Below are positions 8,578 to 16,903 of a stretch of DNA of 64,000 nucleotides, piece by piece. A program made the position numbers and the translations under genes. Position 1 is the first letter of the stretch. The number at the start of each line of letters is the position of its first letter. Origin of the DNA: Bradyrhizobium sp. Ec3.3 (lineage in GTDB: Bacteria; Pseudomonadota; Alphaproteobacteria; Rhizobiales; Xanthobacteraceae); NCBI RefSeq assembly GCF_000472925.1, contig NZ_AXAS01000041.1, positions 25,969 to 89,968 of the forward strand, in the 5' to 3' direction. The notes below the pieces were generated by a model, which was not told the origin of the DNA, did no database searches, and saw only the letters and a program-made list of their open reading frames with translations.

Positions 8578-9651
8578 ATGAGCAAGAAACAATACCGGAT
8601 CGCGGTGATCCCCGGCGACGGCATCGGCAAGGAAGTGATGCCCGAGGGGCTGCGCGTGCTGGAGGCGGCCGCGAAGAAACACGGCGTCTCCGTGCAGTTC
8701 GATCATTTCGACTTCTCGTCCTGCGACTATTACGAGAAGCACGGCCAGATGATGCCTGACGACTGGAAGGAGAAGATCGGCAAGCATGACGCGATCTACT
8801 TCGGGGCGGTCGGCTGGCCGGCAAAAATTCCGGATCACGTCTCTCTGTGGGGGTCGCTGATCAAGTTCCGCCGCGAGTTCGACCAGTATGTGAACCTGCG
8901 CCCGGTCCGGCTGATGCCCGGCGTGCCGTCGCCGCTTGCGAACCGCAAGCCCGGCGATATCGATTTCTGGGTGGTGCGTGAGAACACCGAAGGCGAATAT
9001 TCGTCCGTCGGCGGCCGCATGTTCCCGGATACCGACCGCGAATTCGTCACGCAGCAGACCGTGATGACCCGCGTCGGCGTCGACCGTATCCTGAAATTCG
9101 CCTTCGAGCTCGCGCAGTCGCGGCCGAAGAAGCACCTGACCTCGGCGACCAAGTCCAACGGCATCTCGATCACCATGCCCTATTGGGACGAGCGCGTGGA
9201 GGCGATGGCGAAGAAGTTTCCGGGCGTGAAGTGGGACAAGTACCACATCGACATCTTGACGGCGAACTTCGTGCTGCATCCGGACTGGTTCGACGTCGTG
9301 GTCGGCTCCAACCTGTTCGGCGACATCCTCTCCGATCTCGGCCCCGCCTGCACCGGCACCATCGGCATCGCGCCGTCGGGCAACATCAACCCCGAACGCA
9401 ATTTCCCGTCGGTGTTCGAGCCCGTGCACGGCTCGGCGCCCGATATCGCGGGGCAGGGCATTGCCAATCCGATCGGCATGATCTGGTCGGGCGCGATGAT
9501 GTTCGAGCATCTCGGCGAGAAGGAAGCCGGCAAGTCGATCGTCGACGCCATCGAGCGCACGCTCGCCGAACGCACGTTGCGCACGAAAGACCTCGGCGGC
9601 AACGCCGACACGACCGCCTGCGGCAAGGCGGTCGCGGAGATGGTGGATTAG
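8578..9651 (+). CDS. ttuC: Tartrate / D-malate dehydrogenase (isopropylmalate dehydrogenase family)
   Basis: A 357-residue beta-decarboxylating dehydrogenase. It opens with IAVIPGDGIGKEV and carries the NTEGEYSSVGGRMF substrate-binding segment. Metal-binding Asp residues are in SNLFGDILSDLGP, and the cofactor segment is EPVHGSAPDIAGQGIANP. The Asp in APDIA and the overall length favour NAD-dependent tartrate/D-malate dehydrogenases (TtuC/DmlA) over LeuB or isocitrate dehydrogenase. These enzymes convert tartrate to oxaloglycolate/glycerate or D-malate to pyruvate with Mn2+. ATG 8578 follows an AGGACA ribosome-site-like stretch. The gene is divergent from the SDR and is followed by a palindromic repeat at 9664-9742. 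The symbol is a family-level assignment. Confidence 0.82.
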   Translation: MSKKQYRIAVIPGDGIGKEVMPEGLRVLEAAAKKHGVSVQFDHFDFSSCDYYEKHGQMMPDDWKEKIGKHDAIYFGAVGWPAKIPDHVSLWGSLIKFRREFDQYVNLRPVRLMPGVPSPLANRKPGDIDFWVVRENTEGEYSSVGGRMFPDTDREFVTQQTVMTRVGVDRILKFAFELAQSRPKKHLTSATKSNGISITMPYWDERVEAMAKKFPGVKWDKYHIDILTANFVLHPDWFDVVVGSNLFGDILSDLGPACTGTIGIAPSGNINPERNFPSVFEPVHGSAPDIAGQGIANPIGMIWSGAMMFEHLGEKEAGKSIVDAIERTLAERTLRTKDLGGNADTTACGKAVAEMVD

Positions 9652-9663
9652 GCCTCGGTGCGC

Positions 9664-9742
9664 AGGGTGGGTTAGCTGAAGACTAACCCACCCCTTATGC
9701 GGCACAAAAGCGGTGGGTTACGCTTCGCTAACCCACCTTACG
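9664..9742. repeat. Palindromic intergenic repeat, GGGTGGGTTA family (copy 1)
   Basis: Hairpin built from GGTGGGTTAGC / GCTAACCCACC arms immediately after the tartrate dehydrogenase stop. A relative is at 10421-10508. Likely a REP-like transcript end structure. Confidence 0.75.
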
Positions 9743-9860
9743 ATTGCTTCGTCGCGATTTCTTTCGGCGTGCCTCGAACCCGACATCAACGGGCTTCGAC
9801 AGAGAAGCGGATGACCAAGCCGCGGCGCAACTCTCACCGAAACCCAACCGTGAAACTCCG

Positions 9861-10385
9861 ATGAAAAGTCCTGCTGTCTTTGTCTTGTTTCTGGCGCTGA
9901 CGCCGACCACAGTCTGCCTGGCCCAGACCGCGCAGAAGCAGGCCTGCAATGTGAACATCGATGTTACCGATACCGACCCCAAGGGCACCAATGTAAGGGC
10001 AACTCCGGGCGGAAATGCCATCGCGTTGCTGAAGAACACCACGAGTGACGGCTGGATCGGCGTGCATGTCACCGGCCAGTTCGGTGACTGGTACGAGATC
10101 GACCGCGCCAATCTGATCGACGCCGATCAGCCATCAGGCGGCAAGGTCATTTTCCAGGGAAAGGGGTATCTGCACAAAAGTGTGGTGGGCATCAGCGGTC
10201 TGCAAAACGGCGGCGTAGTCTATCGCAATCACGATATCCGAACTGACCTGGTCGATTCTCACGTCTCCGGGGATCAGCGTGTCGACATGTTGGGCTGCTG
10301 GGGCGAATTTCTCAAGGTTCAGGTCAAGAAGGGCATCGGCTGGACCACGGCGATCTGCACCAACATGAACACGACCTGCAACTGA
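9861..10385 (+). CDS. Secreted SH3-like domain protein
   Basis: This 174-residue protein starts at ATG 9861 with a signal peptide (residues 1-22, ending VCLA before QTAQ). A bacterial SH3-like segment follows (about 30-90: NVRATPGG, WIGVHVTGQFGDWYEI). A second half holds GKGYLHKS and a Cys-containing WGEFLKVQVKKGIGW region that resembles another SH3-like repeat, and the C-terminus has paired Cys (CTNMNTTC). SH3b proteins usually bind cell-wall or other ligands in the periplasm; the exact role is unknown. It is flanked on both sides by GGGTGGGTTA-type palindromic repeats and is probably monocistronic. Confidence 0.75.
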   Translation: MKSPAVFVLFLALTPTTVCLAQTAQKQACNVNIDVTDTDPKGTNVRATPGGNAIALLKNTTSDGWIGVHVTGQFGDWYEIDRANLIDADQPSGGKVIFQGKGYLHKSVVGISGLQNGGVVYRNHDIRTDLVDSHVSGDQRVDMLGCWGEFLKVQVKKGIGWTTAICTNMNTTCN

Positions 10386-10420
10386 CCATCAGGGCAGCTG
10401 CATCGAGCTGGGGCGGAAGG

Positions 10421-10508
10421 CGTACCCACCACCTATGTGGCCAGAAAAGCGGTGGGTTACACCCAGCGAACTGCGCTTCGCGCAGTGGCAAGGCTAACCC
10501 ACCCTACG
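10421..10508. repeat. Palindromic intergenic repeat, GGGTGGGTTA family (copy 2)
   Basis: Contains GCGGTGGGTTACAC, an inner CTGCGCTTCGCGCAG hairpin and GGCTAACCCACCCTACG. It lies between the convergent SH3-like gene and the M20 hydrolase, so it may serve as a bidirectional terminator. Confidence 0.75.
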
Positions 10509-10543
10509 AGTTTCTAGTCCGCGGCGACGACAACGCCCGTCTC

Positions 10544-11794
10544 TCAAGACGCAACGCCGGCGATCGCCAGCACGGTGTGCATCAATACGTTGGCGCCAGC
10601 GGTGCAGTCTGCCTGCGTCGCGTCTTCCAGCTCGTTGTGGCTGATGCCGTCCTTGCAGGGTACGAACACCATCGCCGCCGGCATCACGGTGTTGAGGTTG
10701 CAGGCATCGTGACCGGCACCGGAGGTGATGCGGCGGCTGGAATAGCCGAGCGTATTGGCGGCATTCTCGACGGCCGCAATGAGCTTGGGATCAAAATGCG
10801 TCGGCACCTTGCGCCAGACCAGATCAAGCTTCACCTCGACCTTGCGCCGCGCGGCGATCTCGGCAATGGCCGCGCGCAGGTTGCGATCGAGCGCGTCCAT
10901 GATCGCGGCATCTGCGCTGCGGCAATCGATGGTGAAGGCGATCTCGCCGGGGATCACGTTGCGCGAGGGATTTGCGATCACGGCCTCGCCGATGGTGCCG
11001 ACGGCTTTCGGCCCGTGCCTCTTCGCGATGGCCTCCATCGCCAGCACGATTTCGGACAAGGTCGCCAGTGCGTCGCGGCGCAGCGGCATCGGCGTCGAGC
11101 CGGCATGGCTTTCGAAGCCGGTGATATGGCCGTCATACCACAGCACGCCCTGGCCGGAGTCGACGACGCCGATGGTCTTGGCTTCGGCCTCCAGGATCGG
11201 TCCCTGCTCGATATGCAGCTCGACGAAGCAGCCGAGCTTCTGGAAGCCGACAGGCTTGTCGCCGCGATAGCCGATCGTATCGAGCGCCTGGCCGACCGTG
11301 ACGTCCTCGGCGTCCTTGCGCGACAGGATATCGTCGGTGGTGAAATCGCCGACATAGGCGGCGGACGCCATCATCGCGGGCGCAAAGCGCGAGCCTTCCT
11401 CGTTGGTCCAGTTCACGACGCAGATCGGCGCCTCGGTCTCGATGCCGGCGTCGTTCAGCGTGCGGATCACCTCGAGCGCGCCGAGCGTCCCCAGAATGCC
11501 GTCATACTTGCCGCCGGTCGGCTGCGTATCAAGATGCGAGCCGATGCCGACGGGCAGCTTCGACAGGTCACGGCCCCTCCGCAAGCCGAACATCGAGCCG
11601 AGCGCGTCGATGTGCACCTCGAGGCCGGCATCCTCGCACGCATTGCGGAACCAGTCGCGCACCTGCTTGTCCTCGGCGCTCAGTGTCAGCCGCCGCACGC
11701 CGCCCTTCTGCGTCGCGCCGAATTGCGCGGTCTCGTGGATGGAGCCCCAGAGGCGGGCGGAATCGATTTGCAGATTGGTGGCGGCTCGGCTCAT
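10544..11794 (-). CDS. M20-family Zn-dependent amidohydrolase (N-carbamoyl-amino acid / allantoate hydrolase type)
   Basis: A 416-residue cytosolic enzyme of the AllC / beta-ureidopropionase / N-carbamoyl-L-amino-acid hydrolase group. Metal-ligand motifs are all present: SHLDTQ (His), GGKYDGILG (bridging Asp), NEEGSRF (Glu pair), ELHIEQGP (His) and GISHNE near the C-terminus. The dimerisation/lid domain contains GFESHAGSTPM. Such enzymes release ammonia and CO2 from N-carbamoyl compounds. The gene is followed, in the direction of transcription, by a palindromic repeat. Upstream is a LysR gene on the same strand, across a short gap of about 30 bp, so the two may be cotranscribed. The divergent DUF1445 gene and Liv-type transporter suggest one catabolic unit for a carbamoylated or cyclic amino-acid derivative. 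Confidence 0.87.
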   Translation of the reverse strand: MSRAATNLQIDSARLWGSIHETAQFGATQKGGVRRLTLSAEDKQVRDWFRNACEDAGLEVHIDALGSMFGLRRGRDLSKLPVGIGSHLDTQPTGGKYDGILGTLGALEVIRTLNDAGIETEAPICVVNWTNEEGSRFAPAMMASAAYVGDFTTDDILSRKDAEDVTVGQALDTIGYRGDKPVGFQKLGCFVELHIEQGPILEAEAKTIGVVDSGQGVLWYDGHITGFESHAGSTPMPLRRDALATLSEIVLAMEAIAKRHGPKAVGTIGEAVIANPSRNVIPGEIAFTIDCRSADAAIMDALDRNLRAAIAEIAARRKVEVKLDLVWRKVPTHFDPKLIAAVENAANTLGYSSRRITSGAGHDACNLNTVMPAAMVFVPCKDGISHNELEDATQADCTAGANVLMHTVLAIAGVAS

Positions 11795-11825
11795 GCGTCT
11801 ATTTCCATTCCTGTCAGGCCCAATT

Positions 11826-12743
11826 TCAATGACGCGCCGTCATCTCCGCGTCAACCGCGAGACTCTTTTGCGCGATCTGCCGCGCGAGATCGGCGACGCG
11901 CTCGACGGCGATGACGTCGGGCGAGGCGAGCCAGCTTGCCGTGAAGGTCAGCGGCGTGATGTTGAGGTCGGTATCGAGCAGCTGCAACCGTCCGTCGGCG
12001 AGCTCGTTCTCGACGATCGCGGCGGGGATCACCGCGATGCCAAGTCCCTCGACCGCCATGTGGATGACGGTCGCGAGCGACGCGGAGGCATGCAGACGGA
12101 TCGGGGGCAGCTCGGGCCGGTCGAAGACCTCGCGCACGGCCTCATACGGTCTGGTCTTGCGCGGGAAGGTGATGATCGGAAAGCGCGCAAGGTCCTGCCT
12201 GGTGACCGGACCGTGGCCGAGCCCGAGCGAAGGGCTTGCGAGAAAGCCGATCGGATATTCCGTCAGCACGCGGTTATGCACGCCGGAAGCCGATAGCGGT
12301 CCGACCACGAAGGCAAGCTCGATCTCCTGTGCCAAGAGGCGCGCTGTGAGGTTCGGCGTGATGTCGACCTCGATCTCGAGCGACAGGTTCGGGTAGATCT
12401 CGTTCACGCTCTTGACGAGCCGCGGCAGCCAGGTGTGCACGATGGTCTCGGCGACACCCAGCCGCATCACGCCGCGCATCGCCGACGCGTTGCCGATCTC
12501 GGCCATCATCGCCGCGCGCAGGCCGATCAGCTTTTCCGCATAGACCATCATCTGCCGGCCGCTCGGCGTCGGCGAGGCGATCCGATGATCGCGGTTGAGG
12601 AGCTTGACGCCCATCTCGCGCTCGAGCTGGGCAATGCGCTGGGAGATCGCCGGTTGGGTGGTGTTGAGCCGTTGCGCGGCCCCGCGGAAGCTGCCGAGCT
12701 TCACAACCCAGAGGAAGGTTTCGATCGACCTGAAGTCCAGCAT
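11826..12743 (-). CDS. LysR-family transcriptional regulator
   Basis: A 305-residue LTTR with an N-terminal winged helix (about 1-60: FRGAAQRLNTTQPAISQRIAQLE) and a periplasmic-binding-like effector domain (about 90-295). It is divergent from the DUF1445 hydro-lyase gene. The intergenic region contains two nested inverted repeats (12755-12782), the usual arrangement for an LTTR controlling itself and its neighbour. It is probably the activator of the amidohydrolase / DUF1445 / Liv transporter cluster. The effector is unknown. Confidence 0.9.
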   Translation of the reverse strand: MLDFRSIETFLWVVKLGSFRGAAQRLNTTQPAISQRIAQLEREMGVKLLNRDHRIASPTPSGRQMMVYAEKLIGLRAAMMAEIGNASAMRGVMRLGVAETIVHTWLPRLVKSVNEIYPNLSLEIEVDITPNLTARLLAQEIELAFVVGPLSASGVHNRVLTEYPIGFLASPSLGLGHGPVTRQDLARFPIITFPRKTRPYEAVREVFDRPELPPIRLHASASLATVIHMAVEGLGIAVIPAAIVENELADGRLQLLDTDLNITPLTFTASWLASPDVIAVERVADLARQIAQKSLAVDAEMTARH

Positions 12744-12754
12744 TGGACGGAGTT

Positions 12755-12782
12755 TTCCAATCGATAAATGGAATTTATCGAT
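12755..12782. promoter_or_regulatory. Nested palindromes, candidate LysR operator
   Basis: ATCGATAAA-TGGAA-TTTATCGAT (12760-12782; perfect 9 bp arms) is interlocked with TTCCA-N9-TGGAA (12755-12773). It lies 12 bp from the LysR start and ~80 bp from the DUF1445 start. The AT-rich palindrome stands out in GC-rich DNA. Confidence 0.6.
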
Positions 12783-12862
12783 CTATATTAGAAAGGAAGA
12801 TTAGACTTTATAGCACGGCTGGTGTTGGCTGTCCTTGTCGAGATTATAGGCAGGTCGATCAA

Positions 12863-13678
12863 ATGACTGTTTTGGTGGCAGCGCAGCAAACTGAAACAAA
12901 CAACGCCCTTCCGAGCCGTCAGGCGCGGCTCGCTTATCGCAGCGGACAGGTCGGCTCGACGGCCGGCGTTGCCCCCGGCTTCGTGCAGGGCAATCTGGCG
13001 ATCCTGCCCGAGAAATACGCCAGCGCCTTTCACCGCTTCTGCCAGCTCAATCCAAAACCGTGCCCGATCATCGGCATGTCCGACGTCGGCAGTCCGTACA
13101 TCCCCGCGCTTGGCGCCGATCTCGACATCCGCAGCGACGTGCCGCGCTATCGCGTGTGGCGCGACGGTGAGGTCGTGGAAGAGCCGACCGACATCACGAA
13201 ACACTGGCGCGACGACCTCGTGACCTTCGTGCTCGGCTGCTCGTTCTCCTTTGAAGAGGCGCTGCTCGACGAGGGCATGCCGATCCGCCACATCGAGCAC
13301 AATGTGCGCGTGCCGATGTACCGCACCAACATCGCGTGCGGCGCCTCGGGACCGTTCGCGGGCCCAATGGTGGTGTCGATGCGTCCATTCAAGCCGGCCG
13401 ATGCGATCCGCGCGGTGCAGATCACCTCGCGCTACCCCGCCGTGCACGGCGCGCCCGTGCATCTCGGCCATCCGCACCTGATCGGCATCAAGGACATCGC
13501 CAAGCCCGACTACGGCGATCCCGTGCCGGTCGCCGATGACGAGATCCCGGTGTTCTGGGCATGCGGCGTCACGCCGCAGTCCGTCATCAATGCCGCGAAG
13601 CTGCCGTTCGCGATCACGCATTCGCCGGGGCTGATGCTGGTGACGGACCTGAAGAACAAGAACATGGCCGTGATTTAA
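12863..13678 (+). CDS. DUF1445 putative hydro-lyase (D-glutamate cyclase-like family)
   Basis: This 271-residue protein matches the UPF0317/DUF1445 family along its whole length: RLAYRSGQ near the N-terminus, FVQGNLAILP, DITKHWRDDLVTFVLGCSFSFEEAL, NVRVPMYRTNIAC, MVVSMRP and a C-terminal FWACGVTPQ / THSPGLMLVTD. Relatives are annotated as hydro-lyases, and the eukaryotic D-glutamate cyclase contains the same domain, so cyclisation or dehydration of an amino-acid-like substrate is plausible. I use ATG 12863, preceded by GGCAGG. The gene is divergent from LysR and is followed after 84 bp by the Liv-type binding protein. Its position between an N-carbamoyl hydrolase and a transporter suggests a shared substrate; this is inference. 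Confidence 0.82.
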   Translation: MTVLVAAQQTETNNALPSRQARLAYRSGQVGSTAGVAPGFVQGNLAILPEKYASAFHRFCQLNPKPCPIIGMSDVGSPYIPALGADLDIRSDVPRYRVWRDGEVVEEPTDITKHWRDDLVTFVLGCSFSFEEALLDEGMPIRHIEHNVRVPMYRTNIACGASGPFAGPMVVSMRPFKPADAIRAVQITSRYPAVHGAPVHLGHPHLIGIKDIAKPDYGDPVPVADDEIPVFWACGVTPQSVINAAKLPFAITHSPGLMLVTDLKNKNMAVI

Positions 13679-13762
13679 TGGGCAGCGTATGCTGCTTCTT
13701 CGGGCTTTACCGTACACACCAATCGCTCCATCGATAGCCGCAAATAAGAGGGAAATTTGCTA

Positions 13763-15013
13763 ATGACGATCACGCGCCGCGACGTTCTGCTCGGAGCTAC
13801 TGCTACCGCAACTGCTGCACTCATGCCGCTCGCAGCTCGCGCGCAGACCTCGGAAGTGGTGATCGGCCTGACCTATCCCTTGTCGGGCGCCAACGCCCAG
13901 ATCGGCGTCGATGCGCAGCGCGCATTCGAGACTGCGGTCGACATCATCAACAAGGACTTCGAACTTGACCTGCCGCTAGCCAAGGGTGAAGGACTGCCGG
14001 GCCTCGGCGGCGCCAAGATCCGCCTGGTCTTCGCCGATCACCAGGGCGATCCGCAGAAGGGCCGCGCCGAGGCCGAACGCCTGATCACGCAGGAAAAGGT
14101 CTGTGCGGTGCTCGGCACCTATCAGAGCGCTGTCGCGGTCACCGTCAGCCAGATCTGCGAACGTTACCAGATACCGTTCATGTCGGCCGACAACTCCTCG
14201 CCCAGCCTGCATCGCCGCGGCCTGAAATACTATTTCCGTGCCTCGCCGCACGACGAGATGTTCTCGGCGGCAATGTTCGATTTCCTTGATGCGATGAAGA
14301 GGAAGGGGACCAAGATCGAGTCGCTGGCCCTGTTCCACGAGGACACGATCTTTGGCACTGACTCGTCGAATGCGCAGCTCAAGCTTGCCGCCGAGCGCGG
14401 CTACAAGGTCGCCGCCGACATCAAGTATCGTGCCAATTCGCCGTCGCTGTCGGCCGAAGTGCAGCAACTGAAGGCTGCCAACGCCGACGTGCTGATGCCC
14501 TCGAGCTACACCACCGACGGCATCCTTCTGATCAAGACCATGGGTGAGCTCGGCTACAAGCCGAACTCCATCGTGGCGCAGGCCGCCGGCTTCTCCGAGA
14601 AGGCGTTCTATGACGCGGTCGGCGACAAGGTCGAGGGTGTGATCACCCGCGGCAGCTTCTCGCTCGATCTCGCCGCCAAGCGGCCGATGGTCGGCAAGAT
14701 CAACGACATGTTCAAGGCGAAGTCCGGCAAGGATCTCAACGACAACACCTCGCGGGAATTCATGACCATGATCATCATGGCGGACGCCATCAATCGCGCC
14801 AAGTCCACCGACGGCGAGAAGATCCGCGACGCCCTGGCGGCAACCGAGATGCCGGGCGAGCAGACCATCATGCCCTGGAAGCGCGTCAAGTTCGACGAGA
14901 TGGGCCAGAACAACGATGCCGACCCCGTGCTTCTGCAGTATGTCGGCGGCAAGTTCGTCACCATCTCGCCGGCGCAGGCCGCGGTGGCCGAACCGATCTG
15001 GCCGATGAAGTAA
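13763..15013 (+). CDS. Branched-chain-amino-acid-type ABC transporter substrate-binding protein
   Basis: A 416-residue periplasmic binding protein (Peripla_BP_6 fold). It starts at ATG 13763 after an AGAGGGA ribosome site and has a twin-arginine-like leader (TRRDVLLGATATATAALMPLAARA; residues about 4-27). The mature part begins EVVIGLTYPLSGANAQIGVD, typical for LivJ/amide-type proteins. It contains ADHQGDP, GTYQSAVAV (ligand-binding loop), a long middle domain and AAGFSEKAF. It delivers substrate to the LivH/LivM permeases encoded next. Specificity cannot be read directly; neighbours suggest a modified amino acid. Confidence 0.9.
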   Translation: MTITRRDVLLGATATATAALMPLAARAQTSEVVIGLTYPLSGANAQIGVDAQRAFETAVDIINKDFELDLPLAKGEGLPGLGGAKIRLVFADHQGDPQKGRAEAERLITQEKVCAVLGTYQSAVAVTVSQICERYQIPFMSADNSSPSLHRRGLKYYFRASPHDEMFSAAMFDFLDAMKRKGTKIESLALFHEDTIFGTDSSNAQLKLAAERGYKVAADIKYRANSPSLSAEVQQLKAANADVLMPSSYTTDGILLIKTMGELGYKPNSIVAQAAGFSEKAFYDAVGDKVEGVITRGSFSLDLAAKRPMVGKINDMFKAKSGKDLNDNTSREFMTMIIMADAINRAKSTDGEKIRDALAATEMPGEQTIMPWKRVKFDEMGQNNDADPVLLQYVGGKFVTISPAQAAVAEPIWPMK

Positions 15014-15047
15014 ACAGGCCGCAGGGCAGGGTGGGGGACCAAGCACT

Positions 15048-15926
15048 GTGACAACCGAGACCATTATCCAAAGTCTTGCGAGCGGCCTCCTGATGGGGCT
15101 GCTCTATGGATTGATCGCGGTCGGGCTCGCCCTGATCTTCGGTCTGATGGACGTCGTGAACTTCGCCCATGGCGAGTTCCTGATGATCGCGATGTACGCG
15201 ACCTTCTTCCTGTTCGCGTTCTTCGCGATCGACCCCTTGCTCTCGGCGCCGCTGGTCGCCGCGGCCTTGTTCGTGTTCGGGGCCCTGATCTATCTCTTGA
15301 TCGTGCGCTTTGCGATGCGCGCCAAGGCCAATGCCGGCATGGTGCAGATCTTCGCGACCTTTGGCCTGGCGATCGTGATGCGCGGATTGGCGCAGCTCCT
15401 CTTTACGCCGGACTATCGCAGCGTTACGCACTCCTGGCTCGGCGGCAAGACGGTGTCGATCGCCGGCATCTTCCTGCCGGAGCCGCAGCTCGTTGGCGCC
15501 CTGGTGTCGATCGCGGCGTTCGCCGGGCTCTATTTCTTCATCAACCGTACCGATTTCGGCCGCGCGCTGGAGGCGACTCGTGAAGACCCCGGCGCGGTCG
15601 CGCTCGTTGGGATCGACAAGAACCGCGTGTTCGCGCTCGGCTGGGGCCTCGGGGCGGCCCTGGTCGGTCTGTCCGGCGCCATCATGGCGGTCTTCTTCTA
15701 TATTTATCCCGACGTCGGCGCGTCCTTTGCGCTGATCGCCTATGTCACGGTGGCCCTCGGCGGCTTCGGCAGCGTGTTCGGCGCCTTCGCCGGCGGTATC
15801 GTCGTCGGTTTGGTCGAAGCAACGACCGCGCTGGTGCTGCCGCCATCGCTGAAATCGGTCGGCATCTACGCCGTCTATCTCCTCGTGGTCTTCATCCGGC
15901 CGCGCGGCCTGTTCGGGTCGATGTGA
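15048..15926 (+). CDS. LivH-type ABC transporter permease
   Basis: A 292-residue inner-membrane permease with about eight hydrophobic segments and the LivH signature ASGLLMGLLYGLIAVGLALIFG at the N-terminus, then MDVVNFAHGEF. The EAA-like loop contains ALEATREDPGAVALVGID. It starts at GTG 15048, 34 bp after the binding-protein stop, and its stop overlaps the LivM start (TGATG), so the two permeases are translationally coupled. Confidence 0.92.
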   Translation: MTTETIIQSLASGLLMGLLYGLIAVGLALIFGLMDVVNFAHGEFLMIAMYATFFLFAFFAIDPLLSAPLVAAALFVFGALIYLLIVRFAMRAKANAGMVQIFATFGLAIVMRGLAQLLFTPDYRSVTHSWLGGKTVSIAGIFLPEPQLVGALVSIAAFAGLYFFINRTDFGRALEATREDPGAVALVGIDKNRVFALGWGLGAALVGLSGAIMAVFFYIYPDVGASFALIAYVTVALGGFGSVFGAFAGGIVVGLVEATTALVLPPSLKSVGIYAVYLLVVFIRPRGLFGSM

Positions 15927-16903
15927 TGGACAAGGATTTTTCCTCGCGGCGCCGCCGCGACCTGATCATAGCCGCCGTGTTGGCGGCGATCGCGGCACTG
16001 GTGCCGCTGTTCGTGAAGGACGTCTACGTCCAGAACATCATGATCCTGACGCTGATGTACGCAGCGTTATCGCAGAGCTGGAATATCCTCTCCGGCTATT
16101 GCGGACAGATTTCGCTGGGCCACGCCCTTTATTTCGGGTTGGGTGCCTACACCACCGCGCTTCTCTTCATGAAGTTCGGAGTGCCGCCGTGGTTCGGGAT
16201 GATCGCCGGCGGTTTGATCTCCGCAGCGATCGCGATGGCGCTCGGCTATCCCTGTTTCCGGCTCGGCGGCCACTATTTCGCCATCGCCACCATCGTGATC
16301 GCCGAGATCGCGCTGCTGTTGATCCAGAACTGGGACTGGGCGGGCGCAGCGCTCGGCATCGACATTCCCGTGCGCGGCGACAGCTGGCTGAAGTTCCAGT
16401 TCACGCGAAGCAAGCTGCCGTACTTCTATTTTGCCCTCGTGCTCGCCTGTGTCGCGTGGTTCGTCACCTGGTGGCTGGAAGATTCCAAATGGGGCTTTTG
16501 GTGGCGTGCGGTGAAGGACAATCCGCAGGCCGCCGAGAGTCTGGGCGTCGACGTGTTCAATTCCAAGATGGGCGCCGCGGCCGTCTCGGCCTTCCTTGTC
16601 GCAGTCGGCGGCAGCTTCTATGCGCAGTTCGTCTCCTATATCGATCCTGAAAGCGTGATGGGCTTCCAGTTCTCGCTGCTCATGGCGCTGCCGGCGGTGC
16701 TGGGCGGGATCGGCACTCTCTGGGGACCCGCGCTCGGCGCGGTCATCCTGATCCCGCTGACGGAATTGACGCGCTCCTATATCGGCGGCTCCGGCCGCGG
16801 CGTCGACCTCATCGTCTATGGCTCACTGATCATCCTGATCTCGCTGGCGCTGCCGCGAGGGCTGGTGAGCCTGTTCTCCTCGCGCAAGGGAGCCGCACGA
16901 TGA
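15926..16903 (+). CDS. LivM-type ABC transporter permease
   Basis: A 325-residue permease of the LivM type: it follows LivH, has the conserved NILSGYCGQISLGHALYFG segment and a cytoplasmic loop AVKDNPQAAESLGVDVFNSKM. ATG 15926 overlaps the LivH stop; a GTG one codon earlier (15923) is possible. Its own stop overlaps the ATG of the first ATPase by 4 bp. Together with LivH it forms the membrane channel of the importer. Confidence 0.92.
   Translation: MDKDFSSRRRRDLIIAAVLAAIAALVPLFVKDVYVQNIMILTLMYAALSQSWNILSGYCGQISLGHALYFGLGAYTTALLFMKFGVPPWFGMIAGGLISAAIAMALGYPCFRLGGHYFAIATIVIAEIALLLIQNWDWAGAALGIDIPVRGDSWLKFQFTRSKLPYFYFALVLACVAWFVTWWLEDSKWGFWWRAVKDNPQAAESLGVDVFNSKMGAAAVSAFLVAVGGSFYAQFVSYIDPESVMGFQFSLLMALPAVLGGIGTLWGPALGAVILIPLTELTRSYIGGSGRGVDLIVYGSLIILISLALPRGLVSLFSSRKGAAR

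Noticed and set aside
10577..11914. Long plus-strand frame opposite the M20 hydrolase
   Set aside because: It is a mirror of a well-supported gene in high-GC DNA and shows no domain or ribosome site.
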